DNA from: Roseiflexus sp.
Lineage (GTDB): Bacteria; Chloroflexota; Chloroflexia; Chloroflexales; Roseiflexaceae
Assembly (NCBI GenBank): GCA_017743475.1
Contig: JAGHYV010000029.1
Coordinates: 1-51,598, forward strand
Length of the DNA: 51,598 bases
Direction of reading: 5' to 3'
Shown here: one piece after another, positions 26,285 through 35,143 of the stretch
How the letters are laid out: each line of letters begins with the position of its first letter
How positions within the stretch are numbered: the stretch's first letter is position 1
The notes under the pieces: generated by a model
What the model saw: only the letters and a program-made list of their open reading frames with translations
The model's database searches: none
What the model was told of the DNA's origin: nothing
Translations under genes and position numbers: made by a program

Positions 26285-28261
26285 ATGCTGTCTGTTGTGC
26301 GTGACTCCCGCCTGATTGCTGCTGTGTTGTTCGCCGGAGCGCTTTTCCTCTACCTGCGGACGTTGACGCGGGTGCATACCTTCGATGCGCTTTCGTATGT
26401 GATGAGTGTCGAGCGCAAGCCATGGACTGAGTTGTTCCATCCGCACCACCTGGCGTATGGTCCGCTCGGTGCGTTGGCGCTGGCGTTCGGTCGCGCGCTG
26501 GGATACAACGGCAGCGCAGCTCTGCCCATGCAACTGGTGAATGCCATTGTCGGCGCACTCGGCGTGGCGCTCTTCTATGTCACGGCCCGCGCGGCAACCG
26601 GTCGCACTGATGCAGCGTTGCCAGCTGCGCTCCTCCTGGGCGGTTCGTATGCCTTCTGGTATTATGCCGTCGAAATCGAGGTGTACACCGTCGCGACGTT
26701 GTTCCTGATCATATGCCTGGCGTTGATCATCCAACCAATTCCCTGGAGCGCCCGGCGCTGCATGGCGCTGGGAGTGGTGCAGGGCGGCGCGGTGCTGTTT
26801 CACCAGACGAATGTGCTGTTCTGTATACCAGTTGCGGTCATTGCACTGGCAGACCTGCGCGTGGCCAAGGATGTGCGCGCCTTTGGCAGTCGCTGGGGTG
26901 CATATGCCGTCGCACTAGCACTGGTAATGGCGCTGCCCTACCTGTACGTCATGCTGATCGTCAGTAACTTCCGCACAATTGACGCTATGCTGGCGTGGTT
27001 AACGGAATATGCGCGTACGGGATGGTGGGGCAGGCCGCTTACAACCAACACAGTCGTCAGCCTTGGCACAGGGCTGAGCGATACACTGGCGCAACCGGGC
27101 GGCGGATGGTTCTACCTGGCACTTGGCATGGCGGCAGCCTGGGCTGGCGGTCAGCGTTTCCCACGGGGAATATCATTGGCAGAGCAACCAGGAACACCAG
27201 CGCCTTCGATGCCGTGGGCAGCGCTAACCGTCTGGCTGGCAACGTATGGCACATTTTTTGCATGGTGGGAACCGGACAATATCGAGTTCTGGATTGCCAG
27301 TCTACCGCCAGCCTGTCTGATCTTCGCGCGAGCGCTTGCACAGGCGCGTCGCTGGAGCGCGCCAATCTGGACGTCACTGGGGATTGTCGGGATCATTGTG
27401 TGGGTCAACTACGGTTCAATCGCGCAACGTGGCAATCCGACAACCGATCTGCAACGGTTAATCGCACGTGAACTGGCAGAGCACAGTACCCCTGCTGATC
27501 TGCTGATTGTTCCTGATGGATTACAGGAACTCTACCTGCCGCATTATGAACAGCGCGAAAACTTCGTCTCCCTCAACCAGGCGCTGTTCGACAGTGCAGG
27601 ATCATGGGAAGCCGCATGTAGCGTCCTGCGAAACCGGATCGCAACCACACAACGTGCTGGCGCTGCAATCATTATCGCCGATGAAGCACTCCACCCACCC
27701 CAACGAGTGCTAGAGCGTCACCGCATAACGCAACGCCAAGTGGATGACTGTTTTGCCCCGTATCACACATCCCTGGTCAACCTCGATTTCGCTGACCCCA
27801 TTCCGACCTACTGGCGTTTGCCGACCGCCACCGAACTGGCGCTGACGACGGGGTGGATGTTCGAGCGTGATACAATGGGATGGCAGGCGTTCAATGCAGC
27901 TGGTGAGTCGGTTGATGGTGGGTGGAACATCACACCGGACGTCGATCCAGCGCTGCTAAGTCCGCTTTTGCATCTTGATGCCCGCCAGATCGTCGCTATC
28001 GAAATCCGCCTGGCGAACAGCACACGCAACCGTGATGCGCAACTCTTCTATGCTGGCGTCGATGGAGCGCTGAGCGAAGAACGTTCAGTGCGCTGGAAAC
28101 TGAACGCCACAAGCGACGCGATGACCTATATTATCGACCTGCGTGACGCGCCGGGATGGGACGGCATCGTCACGCGCCTGCGGATCGATCCGGTTGGAGT
28201 TGGCGACGGCGGCAACATCCGTATCGAATGGGTGCGCCTGCGCCTGACGACCGACAGGTAA
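26285..28261 (+). CDS. Multi-pass membrane protein, GT-C glycosyltransferase-like
   Basis: 658 residues. About ten helices occupy residues 10-380, followed by a soluble C-terminal part (about 400-658) ending in a beta-rich domain. The first loop has VHTFDALSYVMSVERK and FHPHHLAYGPLGALAL, and a later segment reads GSYAFWYYAVEIEVYTVATL. This pattern is close to DUF2723/PMT-like membrane proteins, which are thought to transfer sugars from lipid carriers. Unlike the protein at 8.2-12.1 kb it contains no heptad repeat. No good ribosome site; it lies 10 bases after DUF192. Its end is convergent with the small protein at 28.3 kb. Confidence 0.72.
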   Translation: MLSVVRDSRLIAAVLFAGALFLYLRTLTRVHTFDALSYVMSVERKPWTELFHPHHLAYGPLGALALAFGRALGYNGSAALPMQLVNAIVGALGVALFYVTARAATGRTDAALPAALLLGGSYAFWYYAVEIEVYTVATLFLIICLALIIQPIPWSARRCMALGVVQGGAVLFHQTNVLFCIPVAVIALADLRVAKDVRAFGSRWGAYAVALALVMALPYLYVMLIVSNFRTIDAMLAWLTEYARTGWWGRPLTTNTVVSLGTGLSDTLAQPGGGWFYLALGMAAAWAGGQRFPRGISLAEQPGTPAPSMPWAALTVWLATYGTFFAWWEPDNIEFWIASLPPACLIFARALAQARRWSAPIWTSLGIVGIIVWVNYGSIAQRGNPTTDLQRLIARELAEHSTPADLLIVPDGLQELYLPHYEQRENFVSLNQALFDSAGSWEAACSVLRNRIATTQRAGAAIIIADEALHPPQRVLERHRITQRQVDDCFAPYHTSLVNLDFADPIPTYWRLPTATELALTTGWMFERDTMGWQAFNAAGESVDGGWNITPDVDPALLSPLLHLDARQIVAIEIRLANSTRNRDAQLFYAGVDGALSEERSVRWKLNATSDAMTYIIDLRDAPGWDGIVTRLRIDPVGVGDGGNIRIEWVRLRLTTDR

Positions 28262-28270
28262 CACGCAGGA

Positions 28271-28543
28271 TCAACGAGAACGTCGGGTGTGCCAGACGAT
28301 CAACGCGATCAGCGCGGCAATGATGGGCAATCCAGCAAGCCAGTATGGAAAGAGCGGCGCCGCACCACCGGGCATCACACCGCGTCTTCCCCCCCACGGA
28401 GTGACAGTCGGCATCGGTGTGGAGGTAACTTCCTGTGCCAGGACACTGCCGGACACGATTGACCAGATTAGCGCCATCGACAGGATGGTAACAACGGACA
28501 GCAGCACCAGTATCGCACGGATAGATAGAGAGCGGATCATCAT
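28271..28543 (-). CDS. Small membrane protein: signal segment, Pro/Thr linker, TM, Arg tail
   Basis: About 90 residues. A hydrophobic N-terminal segment (ILVLLSVVTILSMALIWSIV, then SGSVLAQ) looks like a signal peptide. A short Pro/Thr linker (TSTPMPTVTP) and a Gly-rich piece follow. A second helix (LAGLPIIAALIALIVW) ends in HTRRSR. The order matches the 88-residue protein at 2.3-2.5 kb. It follows mrdA by about 20 bases and is probably the last gene of the mre-mrd transcript. The start at 28543 has GAGG upstream; an ATG at 28558 is possible. Family unknown. Confidence 0.55.
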   Translation of the reverse strand: MMIRSLSIRAILVLLSVVTILSMALIWSIVSGSVLAQEVTSTPMPTVTPWGGRRGVMPGGAAPLFPYWLAGLPIIAALIALIVWHTRRSR

Positions 28544-28563
28544 TGTCTCAGGCCTCATCGCCG

Positions 28564-31221
28564 CTAACCGTTTGGCTGCGGATTCGCGGCAGGTTCAGGG
28601 AACGAAGGAGTAAAGCGCGGCGGCAGCGGCGGCATGCCTTGCTGACATCCACGCGGCAGCGGATCGGGCGGGGTGATGCCGAAGTATGCCTGCATGATCT
28701 GCGTTACCGCTGGCACAGCAATCGTCGCCGATCCATCATTCATATCGCCAGCGCCCTCGATCAGCACCAGCACCTCGATCTCCGGATCTTCGTAAGGCGC
28801 AAAACCAACGAACCAGGCATGACTCCGGCGCACCTCGCGCGTTCCTCTGCCATTTGGATCAGGAACGGTGATCAGCGGACCGAACTCGGCAGTGCCAGTT
28901 TTTCCGGCAATGCTCAACCCGGAGCACTGATCGCGCGCTGCGATGTTTGAACCCTCGGTAACCGACAGCCGCATCCCTTCACGAACGACCTGCAGGTGCC
29001 TGGGATCAACAGGAATGCGGCGGATCAGTTCAGGTTGAATGTCGCGCACAACATTCCCATTGGCATCGGTTATCGCACGAACAATCTGCGGGCGGTAGAG
29101 AAATCCACCATTGGCAATCGCAGCCGACGCCATCACCAGCTGGATCGGGGTCACTTCCACATTTCCCTGACCGATTGCGGCGTTGTAGGTATCACCCGTT
29201 GTCCACGCCGAACGAAGCACCCGCTGCTTCCAGGCGGGCGTCGGCACCCGCCCGGCTTCTTCCCCGCGCAGATTCACACCAGTTGGCTCGCCAAAGCCAA
29301 ACCATCCAAGCCCTTCCGCCAGAGCGGTGATACCCAAACCTTTGTCAATAATTTGCTCATCCGGTTTGAGATTAATCACATTTTCACGGTTGCCGCCCGC
29401 CACCGACATAAAGAAGATATTCGACGAAACCTTCAGCGCCTGACGTACATCGATCATTCCGTTATCGCGTGATGAAGCGTTGACATATTGATACACTACG
29501 CCAGGCATATACTGATCCTCAACCAACAATTTGCCCGGATCACGAATTTTAGTATTCTCAGTAATAATACCCTTCTGTAGTGCAATGGCTGCATCAAACT
29601 GCTTGAGCGTCGAACCGGGCGGATACTGACCGCTGATTGCGCGATTGACCTGAAGCGAGAGACGCGCCAGTTCTTTCTGCTTCTCCGGATCGCTGGGGAA
29701 GAAGAGTTCCTGTAACTCCGCCGCGCGCGTTGGGTCCCAGATATTGTTATCATAGGCAGGCCAGTTGACCATTGCCAGAATCCGACCGGTCTTCACTTCA
29801 ACGACGATTGCTACACCACTACGGATCGGGTCATAATTGCGCTTGTAGGCAAAACGATCCGGCATCGTCTGACGGCGACGTTCGCTCTCTTCGATCCAGT
29901 TACGCAGAATTTGCTCCGTCTGACGCTGCAACTGCGCATCGATCGTCAACACCAGGTTGTACCCATCGCGCGGCGCTTTGATCGTCTGAGGAGGACGCAC
30001 CGGGCGACCGAGCGCATCGACGAGTACCTCCTGCATTCCGAGTTGCCCGCGCAACTCTTCTTCGTAACTGGCCTCGACGCCGTATTTACCGATACGATCA
30101 TCAGGCAGGTAGCGCGGCAACCCCAGTTCATAGGGATTGATCTGTTTTTGAATAATACCGCACTCGATCGAACTACCGATCGACTCAAGCAACCCGCTCA
30201 TCCACGAACGTGCCGGATTCTGACGCACAAGCTCACACTGATTTACTCGACCGATGTATCCCAGGATGTATGACAGTGACGGCGTTTCGGTACTCAACGG
30301 ATACCGCCTGCGGTAATCCCGTTCGATGACAACCCCTTGCAGGGTGGAAGTGTTTTCGATTAATGTCAGTGCGATGGTATGTGGAATATCTTCGCGAATG
30401 GTCAGGGTCTGGTATCCAGGAATGTTCGCCCGTTCAACCATGCTGGCGATTGGGTTTTCCAGTCTTGCCACGTCACTGTACGCCGTCGATAAGCGCAGCG
30501 CATTGACTGTTGCAGAAGGCGGCACATCGATGCGTAGCCACACAGGAGGCACTTCCAGCGGTTCGATTACGCGGTCGCCCAGCACGCGCGCGAGATCTTC
30601 GCGCAGCGCCAGGTTATACTGCAACGCTAATGCCGGTGAGATTGTGAGTGTCACCGAGATTGGCAGGGAAAACATCGGCGCTGGCACTCCGTCAATATCC
30701 AGCGTTTGGGGCGCGAACTGCACCACCTGATGATAGCGCGCCGCTAATGCGTCCAGTGCGGGACGTTGATCTGGCGTCACTGTCAACAATGCAGTGAGTG
30801 GCGGCTCGATGCGTTGCGCGCGCGCGACAACTTCAGCACCAAGACCCTGAACCAGGTCACTGCGCAGAACCGGATCACGTTCAAGGGCGGCAGCTGGAGA
30901 AATGATCAGGGTGCTGGTTATCCCAATTGCCTGACTGAGATGCGCAAACACCTGCGCACGAGACGTAGGATCGGCAGGGAGATCGGCAGGGCGGATGGCA
31001 AGCGTGTAGATCGGAACTGTCTGCGCAAGCAGAGTACGTCTATCGCTGGCAAATATTTCGCCGCGCATCGGGCGCATCGGCAGGTAACGCACGACATGTA
31101 CTGCAGTTGAGTAACGGTACTGATCCGCCTGAGCATCAACCAGTTGTAACTGATATAACCGTCCAATCAGGATGGCAAAAATGAGAAGAACAATTATTTG
31201 CAGACCACGAATGCGCTTCAT
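28564..31221 (-). CDS. mrdA: Penicillin-binding protein 2 (elongation transpeptidase)
   Basis: About 885 residues, longer than usual because of an extended N-terminal pedestal. It crosslinks peptidoglycan in the rod-shape complex with MreBCD. N-terminal anchor RGLQIIVLLIFAILIGRLYQ. The transpeptidase domain has SxxK at Ser537 (PPGSTLKQFD), SxN in KVSSNIFFM, and KTG in GLSIAGKTGTAEFG. The C-terminus is Pro-rich. I chose the ATG at 31221; an upstream in-frame extension of 43 codons consists of translated heptamer repeat (for example GTLNVEC) and is rejected. No clear ribosome site is seen because the repeat array lies just upstream. Confidence 0.92.
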   Translation of the reverse strand: MKRIRGLQIIVLLIFAILIGRLYQLQLVDAQADQYRYSTAVHVVRYLPMRPMRGEIFASDRRTLLAQTVPIYTLAIRPADLPADPTSRAQVFAHLSQAIGITSTLIISPAAALERDPVLRSDLVQGLGAEVVARAQRIEPPLTALLTVTPDQRPALDALAARYHQVVQFAPQTLDIDGVPAPMFSLPISVTLTISPALALQYNLALREDLARVLGDRVIEPLEVPPVWLRIDVPPSATVNALRLSTAYSDVARLENPIASMVERANIPGYQTLTIREDIPHTIALTLIENTSTLQGVVIERDYRRRYPLSTETPSLSYILGYIGRVNQCELVRQNPARSWMSGLLESIGSSIECGIIQKQINPYELGLPRYLPDDRIGKYGVEASYEEELRGQLGMQEVLVDALGRPVRPPQTIKAPRDGYNLVLTIDAQLQRQTEQILRNWIEESERRRQTMPDRFAYKRNYDPIRSGVAIVVEVKTGRILAMVNWPAYDNNIWDPTRAAELQELFFPSDPEKQKELARLSLQVNRAISGQYPPGSTLKQFDAAIALQKGIITENTKIRDPGKLLVEDQYMPGVVYQYVNASSRDNGMIDVRQALKVSSNIFFMSVAGGNRENVINLKPDEQIIDKGLGITALAEGLGWFGFGEPTGVNLRGEEAGRVPTPAWKQRVLRSAWTTGDTYNAAIGQGNVEVTPIQLVMASAAIANGGFLYRPQIVRAITDANGNVVRDIQPELIRRIPVDPRHLQVVREGMRLSVTEGSNIAARDQCSGLSIAGKTGTAEFGPLITVPDPNGRGTREVRRSHAWFVGFAPYEDPEIEVLVLIEGAGDMNDGSATIAVPAVTQIMQAYFGITPPDPLPRGCQQGMPPLPPRFTPSFPEPAANPQPNG

Positions 31222-31228
31222 ATACGCA

Positions 31229-31362
31229 GCGTTCAATGTTCCCACGTTCAACCTGCAACATTTCAACGTTCCCGCGTCTCCGCGTTCCCATATTCCCACG
31301 TTCGCACATTCAACGTTCAATGTCCCAACCTTCAACCTCCAATGTTCCAACCTCCAACCCCC
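31229..31362 (+). repeat. TTCAAC/TTCCCAC short-repeat array between mreD and mrdA
   Basis: About 134 bases, read on the plus strand, are almost wholly units such as TTCAATG, TTCCCACG, TTCAACC, TTCCCGCG, TTCGCACA, TTCAACG and TTCCAACC. Seven-base units mix with eight-base ones, unlike the strict heptamers at 8.2-11 kb. The array fills the gap between the mreD stop and the mrdA start and removes any obvious ribosome site for mrdA. Confidence 0.8.
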
Positions 31363-31869
31363 TCAATACACATCCACTGGCACACGTCGGCGCACCCGAT
31401 CTTCATTCCAGCGAAACACAAGATAGAGCGGCAGCGCCGGGATCATAGCAATCAGGGTATCGGGCACAAGCGCAGCAAGAGCATATCCCTGCAGATCAAC
31501 CGGTGCAACGATCAGGGTAAGGAAAAGCGCATATACGGCATGGTACAGTATCGTTCCAATCGCCACGCCCAAAATGGGCACGAGCCAGTTCTCGCGGCTC
31601 AGGCGGGACACCAGCGCCGTCGATACAATCACGCCCGCTAGCAGTGCCAGCGCGTGCGTGCCGATAAACGTCATTGCACACAGGTCGAGCGCCAGCCCGC
31701 CATAGAATGCCCAGCGCGCCGCAGATGTCGTTCCGGCAATCAGACCATGACAGACTGCAAGCAGCAGCGTCAGGTTGATCGGCACATCGAATGGGCGTGG
31801 CAGCAATGCCGTTTGCACCAGCGCTACAACAAACAGTGCAGCAAACAACGCCACGTCGTGCATGATCAT
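31363..31869 (-). CDS. mreD: Rod-shape protein MreD
   Basis: 168 residues, a small hydrophobic protein with about five helices (DVALFAALFVVALVQTALLP, LTLLAVCHGLIAG, and others). Position between mreC and mrdA is diagnostic; sequence alone is weakly conserved in this family. The ATG at 31869 overlaps the mreC TGA as ATGA, so translation is coupled. A second ATG lies two codons later. The C-terminus (RWNEDRVRRRVPVDVY) is basic, as usual. Confidence 0.85.
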   Translation of the reverse strand: MIMHDVALFAALFVVALVQTALLPRPFDVPINLTLLLAVCHGLIAGTTSAARWAFYGGLALDLCAMTFIGTHALALLAGVIVSTALVSRLSRENWLVPILGVAIGTILYHAVYALFLTLIVAPVDLQGYALAALVPDTLIAMIPALPLYLVFRWNEDRVRRRVPVDVY

Positions 31870-32756
31870 TTCTTCGATTCGTCGCTGGTGAGAATGACCC
31901 ATGCGTAACGTACCCGATCAGGATCAACAAATGGACGAATCCCTGCAATCCGATCACGCCCGATGTCTTGCACTATCTCGATCACGCCAATCGGCACATT
32001 TGGCGGAACTGCTGCGCGGGGCAGATTGAGCGCCAGTTCCGCTGACAAACCAGCAGTCAGCACTGTATCGCCTACCGCCAGCGGCGCTTCGCGCGCAACC
32101 AGGTGCAAGATCAGGCGCGACCCACGCTGCCACTGTCCCTGGATCACGCCACGAACAACATCGGTTCCCCGGTACACCTGGGCACTGATAGCGCTGCTAT
32201 AGTCGGTGATCAGCAGCACCGAGGCGGTACGCGGACCCGCTTCCTCAACGATGCCAATCAGAGCAGGAGGATTGCTCCCCTCGCGCGCAATGACTGCCAT
32301 CCCCGGACGTACCCCCTGATCCGTGCCAGCAGCAAACAACACCAGACGACGACCGGTATCAGGGGTAAGTGCAATCACATCTGCGCCCAGCAACTTCCAG
32401 GGATACGCTTGCTCGATACGCACCTGTTCACGCAGGCGTGCATTTTCGAATTCCAGCGCCTCCGCCTGGATCAGCCGCGCCTTCAAATCGGCGTTCTCTG
32501 CACGCAGCGCCTCAAGTTCTGCCAGAAGCGCCTGATCATCGCCAGCCTGACTGATGAGCGACTCGACCCAGGCGCCTGCCTGCTGCATTCTAACCAGCAC
32601 CGGGCTGATGATCGCATGTGCGTGGAGACGCAACGGACCAAGCAACCCGGCATAATCGGCGGCCAGCAACACCGCCGCGATCAGCACTAGCAGAATCACC
32701 AGCATTGGCGAACGTCGCGCTGGTGGTGACAGGCAGTATGGGCGATCGCGTAGCAT
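31866..32756 (-). CDS. mreC: Rod-shape protein MreC
   Basis: 296 residues. N-terminal helix (MLVILLVLIAAVLLAADYAG) followed by a coiled coil (ALLAELEALRAENADLKARL, about residues 75-115). The MreC beta domain follows (GADVIALTPDTGRRL, DQGVRPGMAVIA, VLLITDYSSAISAQV, LTAGLSAELALNLPRAAVPP). It links MreB inside to PBP2 outside. It starts 11 bases after mreB. Confidence 0.93.
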   Translation of the reverse strand: MLRDRPYCLSPPARRSPMLVILLVLIAAVLLAADYAGLLGPLRLHAHAIISPVLVRMQQAGAWVESLISQAGDDQALLAELEALRAENADLKARLIQAEALEFENARLREQVRIEQAYPWKLLGADVIALTPDTGRRLVLFAAGTDQGVRPGMAVIAREGSNPPALIGIVEEAGPRTASVLLITDYSSAISAQVYRGTDVVRGVIQGQWQRGSRLILHLVAREAPLAVGDTVLTAGLSAELALNLPRAAVPPNVPIGVIEIVQDIGRDRIAGIRPFVDPDRVRYAWVILTSDESKK

Positions 32757-32767
32757 CGTTCAGCTTC

Positions 32768-33844
32768 TCAGTAGCGGACACGACGGGTGCGTTGTGTACT
32801 GGTCAGAATACTGCGGTACACCGGATTGTCGAACTCCTCGACCATTTTGCCAGCGCCGCGCGCTACGCACGAGAGCGGATCCTCCGCAATATGCACCGGC
32901 ATCTTCGTTTCTGCGGCGATCCGGCGATCGAGCCCGTGCAGGAGCGCGCCTCCACCGGCGAGCACAATGCCATGCTCCATAATATCCGCCACCAGTTCGG
33001 GCGGCGTTTCTTCGAGCGCAGCGCGTACCTCGGCAACGATCGCATTCACCGGACCGGCAATGCCTTCGCGTAGTTCGACACTGGAGATCTCGACCGCTTT
33101 GGGTAGACCGGTCAACAGATCGCGTCCGCGTAAAACGACACGAATCTCTTCGTCCAGCGGGTATGCACTGCCAGCGGCAATCTTGACCTTTTCCGCCATG
33201 CGCTCGCCGATCAACAGGTTGTACTCACGCCGGGCGAACTGAATGATCGCCTCATCAATTTCATCGCCCGCTGTGCGAATTGAGTGATTGATCACGATCC
33301 CGCCAAGCGAAATCACCGCGACCTCGGTTGTTCCGCCGCCAATATCGACGATCATCGAACCAACCGGTTCATCAACTGGCAAACCGGCGCCAATTGCCGC
33401 TGCCATTGGCTCTTCAACCACATATGCCTCGCGTGCGTTGGCATTCAGTGCCGCATCGCGCGCTGCGCGCATCTCCACCTGCGTAACGCCCGACGGCACC
33501 CCGACCACCACACGCGGACGGGGGGATACGATGCCAAGCGAGCGGTCGTGCGCCTTGCTGATAAAATACTTCAGCATCTTTTCGACGACGTCGAAATCGG
33601 CAATCACCCCATCCTTTAGCGGACGTACTGCGACGATATTTGCTGGCGTCTTGCCAACCATCGCCTTGGCTTCCGCACCAACCGCCTTAACTTCCTTGGT
33701 TTTTCTATCGATTGCAACGACCGATGGCTCACTGATGACAATACCCTTACCACGCACGTGGACCAACGTGTTGGCAGTGCCAAGATCGATGCCAAGATCA
33801 CGACTAAGCGCGCCGAACAATGAATTGAATGGGTTGATCCCCAC
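32768..33844 (-). CDS. mreB: Cell-shape actin homologue MreB
   Basis: 358 residues. MreB filaments guide lateral wall synthesis. N-terminal amphipathic [20 protein letters not shown], phosphate-1 motif [15 protein letters not shown], connect and phosphate-2 motif [15 protein letters not shown], and adenosine motif [18 protein letters not shown] are complete. The start is GTG at 33844 with GAGGGGG upstream. It is the first gene of mreB-mreC-mreD-mrdA. Confidence 0.97.
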   Translation of the reverse strand: MGINPFNSLFGALSRDLGIDLGTANTLVHVRGKGIVISEPSVVAIDRKTKEVKAVGAEAKAMVGKTPANIVAVRPLKDGVIADFDVVEKMLKYFISKAHDRSLGIVSPRPRVVVGVPSGVTQVEMRAARDAALNANAREAYVVEEPMAAAIGAGLPVDEPVGSMIVDIGGGTTEVAVISLGGIVINHSIRTAGDEIDEAIIQFARREYNLLIGERMAEKVKIAAGSAYPLDEEIRVVLRGRDLLTGLPKAVEISSVELREGIAGPVNAIVAEVRAALEETPPELVADIMEHGIVLAGGGALLHGLDRRIAAETKMPVHIAEDPLSCVARGAGKMVEEFDNPVYRSILTSTQRTRRVRY

Positions 33845-33918
33845 GCGACCCCCTCATCTATTCTACTGGCAGGAAAGCCCGAACAGCCATTTTATGTTTA
33901 TCATGCTTGCTGGCGCGC

Positions 33919-33927
33919 ATTATACCA
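33919..33927 (-). promoter_or_regulatory. Extended -10 promoter of the mre operon
   Basis: On the minus strand TGG is followed by TATAAT (plus-strand ATTATA at 33919-33924), a consensus extended -10. It lies about 75 bases before the mreB GTG. No good -35 is seen. Confidence 0.5.
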
Positions 33928-34012
33928 TACCATACTACGTACCACACACCCTGTTACCAGGTTGCGTCCATATCGCAATAATTGGCATCTGTCGTATCGA
34001 CATCCAGGCTGG

Positions 34013-34018
34013 TATACT
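34013..34018 (+). promoter_or_regulatory. TATACT -10 box before the ABC transporter operon
   Basis: TATACT ends seven bases before an ATG at 34025. A transcript starting at the usual distance would begin at or next to that ATG, which suggests a leaderless short frame. No good -35 is seen. Confidence 0.4.
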
Positions 34019-34024
34019 CTACGC

Positions 34025-34102
34025 ATGAGCCATATTCGTCGCGGGCTCGTTCATCATCCCGACAACGAAATCGTTTCAACCAGCATCTATACGAAAATAT
34101 GA
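34025..34102 (+). CDS. Possible 25-residue leader peptide coupled to the ABC ATPase
   Basis: The frame reads MSHIRRGLVHHPDNEIVSTS and five more residues, and stops at TGA 34100-34102. That stop overlaps the ATPase start (34099) as ATGA. There is no ribosome site, but the -10 box just upstream would place transcription start at the ATG. The ATPase has no strong ribosome site of its own, so coupling from this frame would explain its translation. No known leader-peptide family is recognised. Confidence 0.35.
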   Translation: MSHIRRGLVHHPDNEIVSTSIYTKI

Positions 34103-35103
34103 TCGAAGCGCACAATCTCCATAAAATCTTCGGCGCATTTCATGCTGTTCGCGGTGTGACGCTTAACGTCGATCCCGGTGAAGTCGTTGCGCTGCTCGGA
34201 CCAAATGGCGCTGGCAAAACGACAACGGTGCGTATGCTGGGCGCAATTCTTCGCCCTTCCAGCGGATATGCACGGATCGCAGGGTACGATGTCGTCGAAC
34301 AGGCGCGCGAGGTACGCCGTGTGGTCGGGCTACTTACTGAATTCCCTGGTCTCTATCCGCGTATGCGCCCCCAGGACTATCTCTGTTTCTTTGGCGCATT
34401 GCAGGGGATGTCGGCCGTTGACAGCGCTCGGCGCGCTGAGCAGTTGCTCCGTCAATTCGGCTTGTGGGACGCGCGCGAGAAACGGCTGGATAGTTTCTCC
34501 AAAGGCATGAAGCAAAAGATCGCGCTAATCCGGGCGCTCATCCACGATCCGCGAGTGCTGTATCTGGATGAACCAACTACAGCGATGGATCCGCACAGCG
34601 CCCGTCAGGTGCGCGACGCCATTCTGGAATTGCGCGCTGCACGGCGTACTATCCTGCTCACTACCCACAACCTGACTGAAGCAGAAGAACTTGCCGATCG
34701 CATCGTTATTATCCGTAACGGCACGATCGTTGCTGAGGGCACATGTGCTCAACTGACTCGTCAGTTTTTAGGTACACCGCGTTGGGAACTTCGGCTGGCG
34801 ACCTCAGCTGCCGCTGCGGTTGGGTTCCTTGATGGTCTGGTGTATATTGACCGGATCGACGGCGAATGTGTCTACTATCACACCGACGATGCGCACTATG
34901 CGAACCCTCAACTTGTTGCTCGCCTCACTGCTGCCGGCATTCCAATCGTTGCGCTTAACGAACTGCCGCGCCGCCTGGAGGACGTGTATCTGGAAATCGT
35001 CGCTGGCAACGACCGGATGACTGCCAGATCAGGAATGGTCCACCAAACCGCCAACACGCTGCTCGCTGATCAAACGACGTCAGAAATGGCTGAGAGCCGG
35101 TAG
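34099..35103 (+). CDS. ABC transporter ATP-binding protein (ABC-2 type)
   Basis: About 334 residues. Walker A GPNGAGKTTT (residues 34-43), Q-loop region LLTEFPGLYPRMRPQDYL, signature LDSFSKGMKQK, Walker B VLYLDEPTTAMDPHS, and switch His in LLTTHNLTEAEEL. The C-terminal 110 residues are the usual DrrA/Nat-type extension. It pairs with the permease that begins 40 bases downstream. Substrate unknown; relatives export drugs, lipids, sodium or polysaccharides. The ATG at 34099 starts exactly at the conserved domain (MIEAHNLHKIFG). Confidence 0.9.
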   Translation: MIEAHNLHKIFGAFHAVRGVTLNVDPGEVVALLGPNGAGKTTTVRMLGAILRPSSGYARIAGYDVVEQAREVRRVVGLLTEFPGLYPRMRPQDYLCFFGALQGMSAVDSARRAEQLLRQFGLWDAREKRLDSFSKGMKQKIALIRALIHDPRVLYLDEPTTAMDPHSARQVRDAILELRAARRTILLTTHNLTEAEELADRIVIIRNGTIVAEGTCAQLTRQFLGTPRWELRLATSAAAAVGFLDGLVYIDRIDGECVYYHTDDAHYANPQLVARLTAAGIPIVALNELPRRLEDVYLEIVAGNDRMTARSGMVHQTANTLLADQTTSEMAESR

Positions 35104-35143
35104 TTGGAACAGTAGATGCCAGAAACCGTATCAGGAGTCACAT

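Noticed and set aside
31222-31350. 43-codon N-terminal extension of PBP2
   Set aside because: It is translated heptamer repeat; the membrane anchor starts right after the ATG at 31221.
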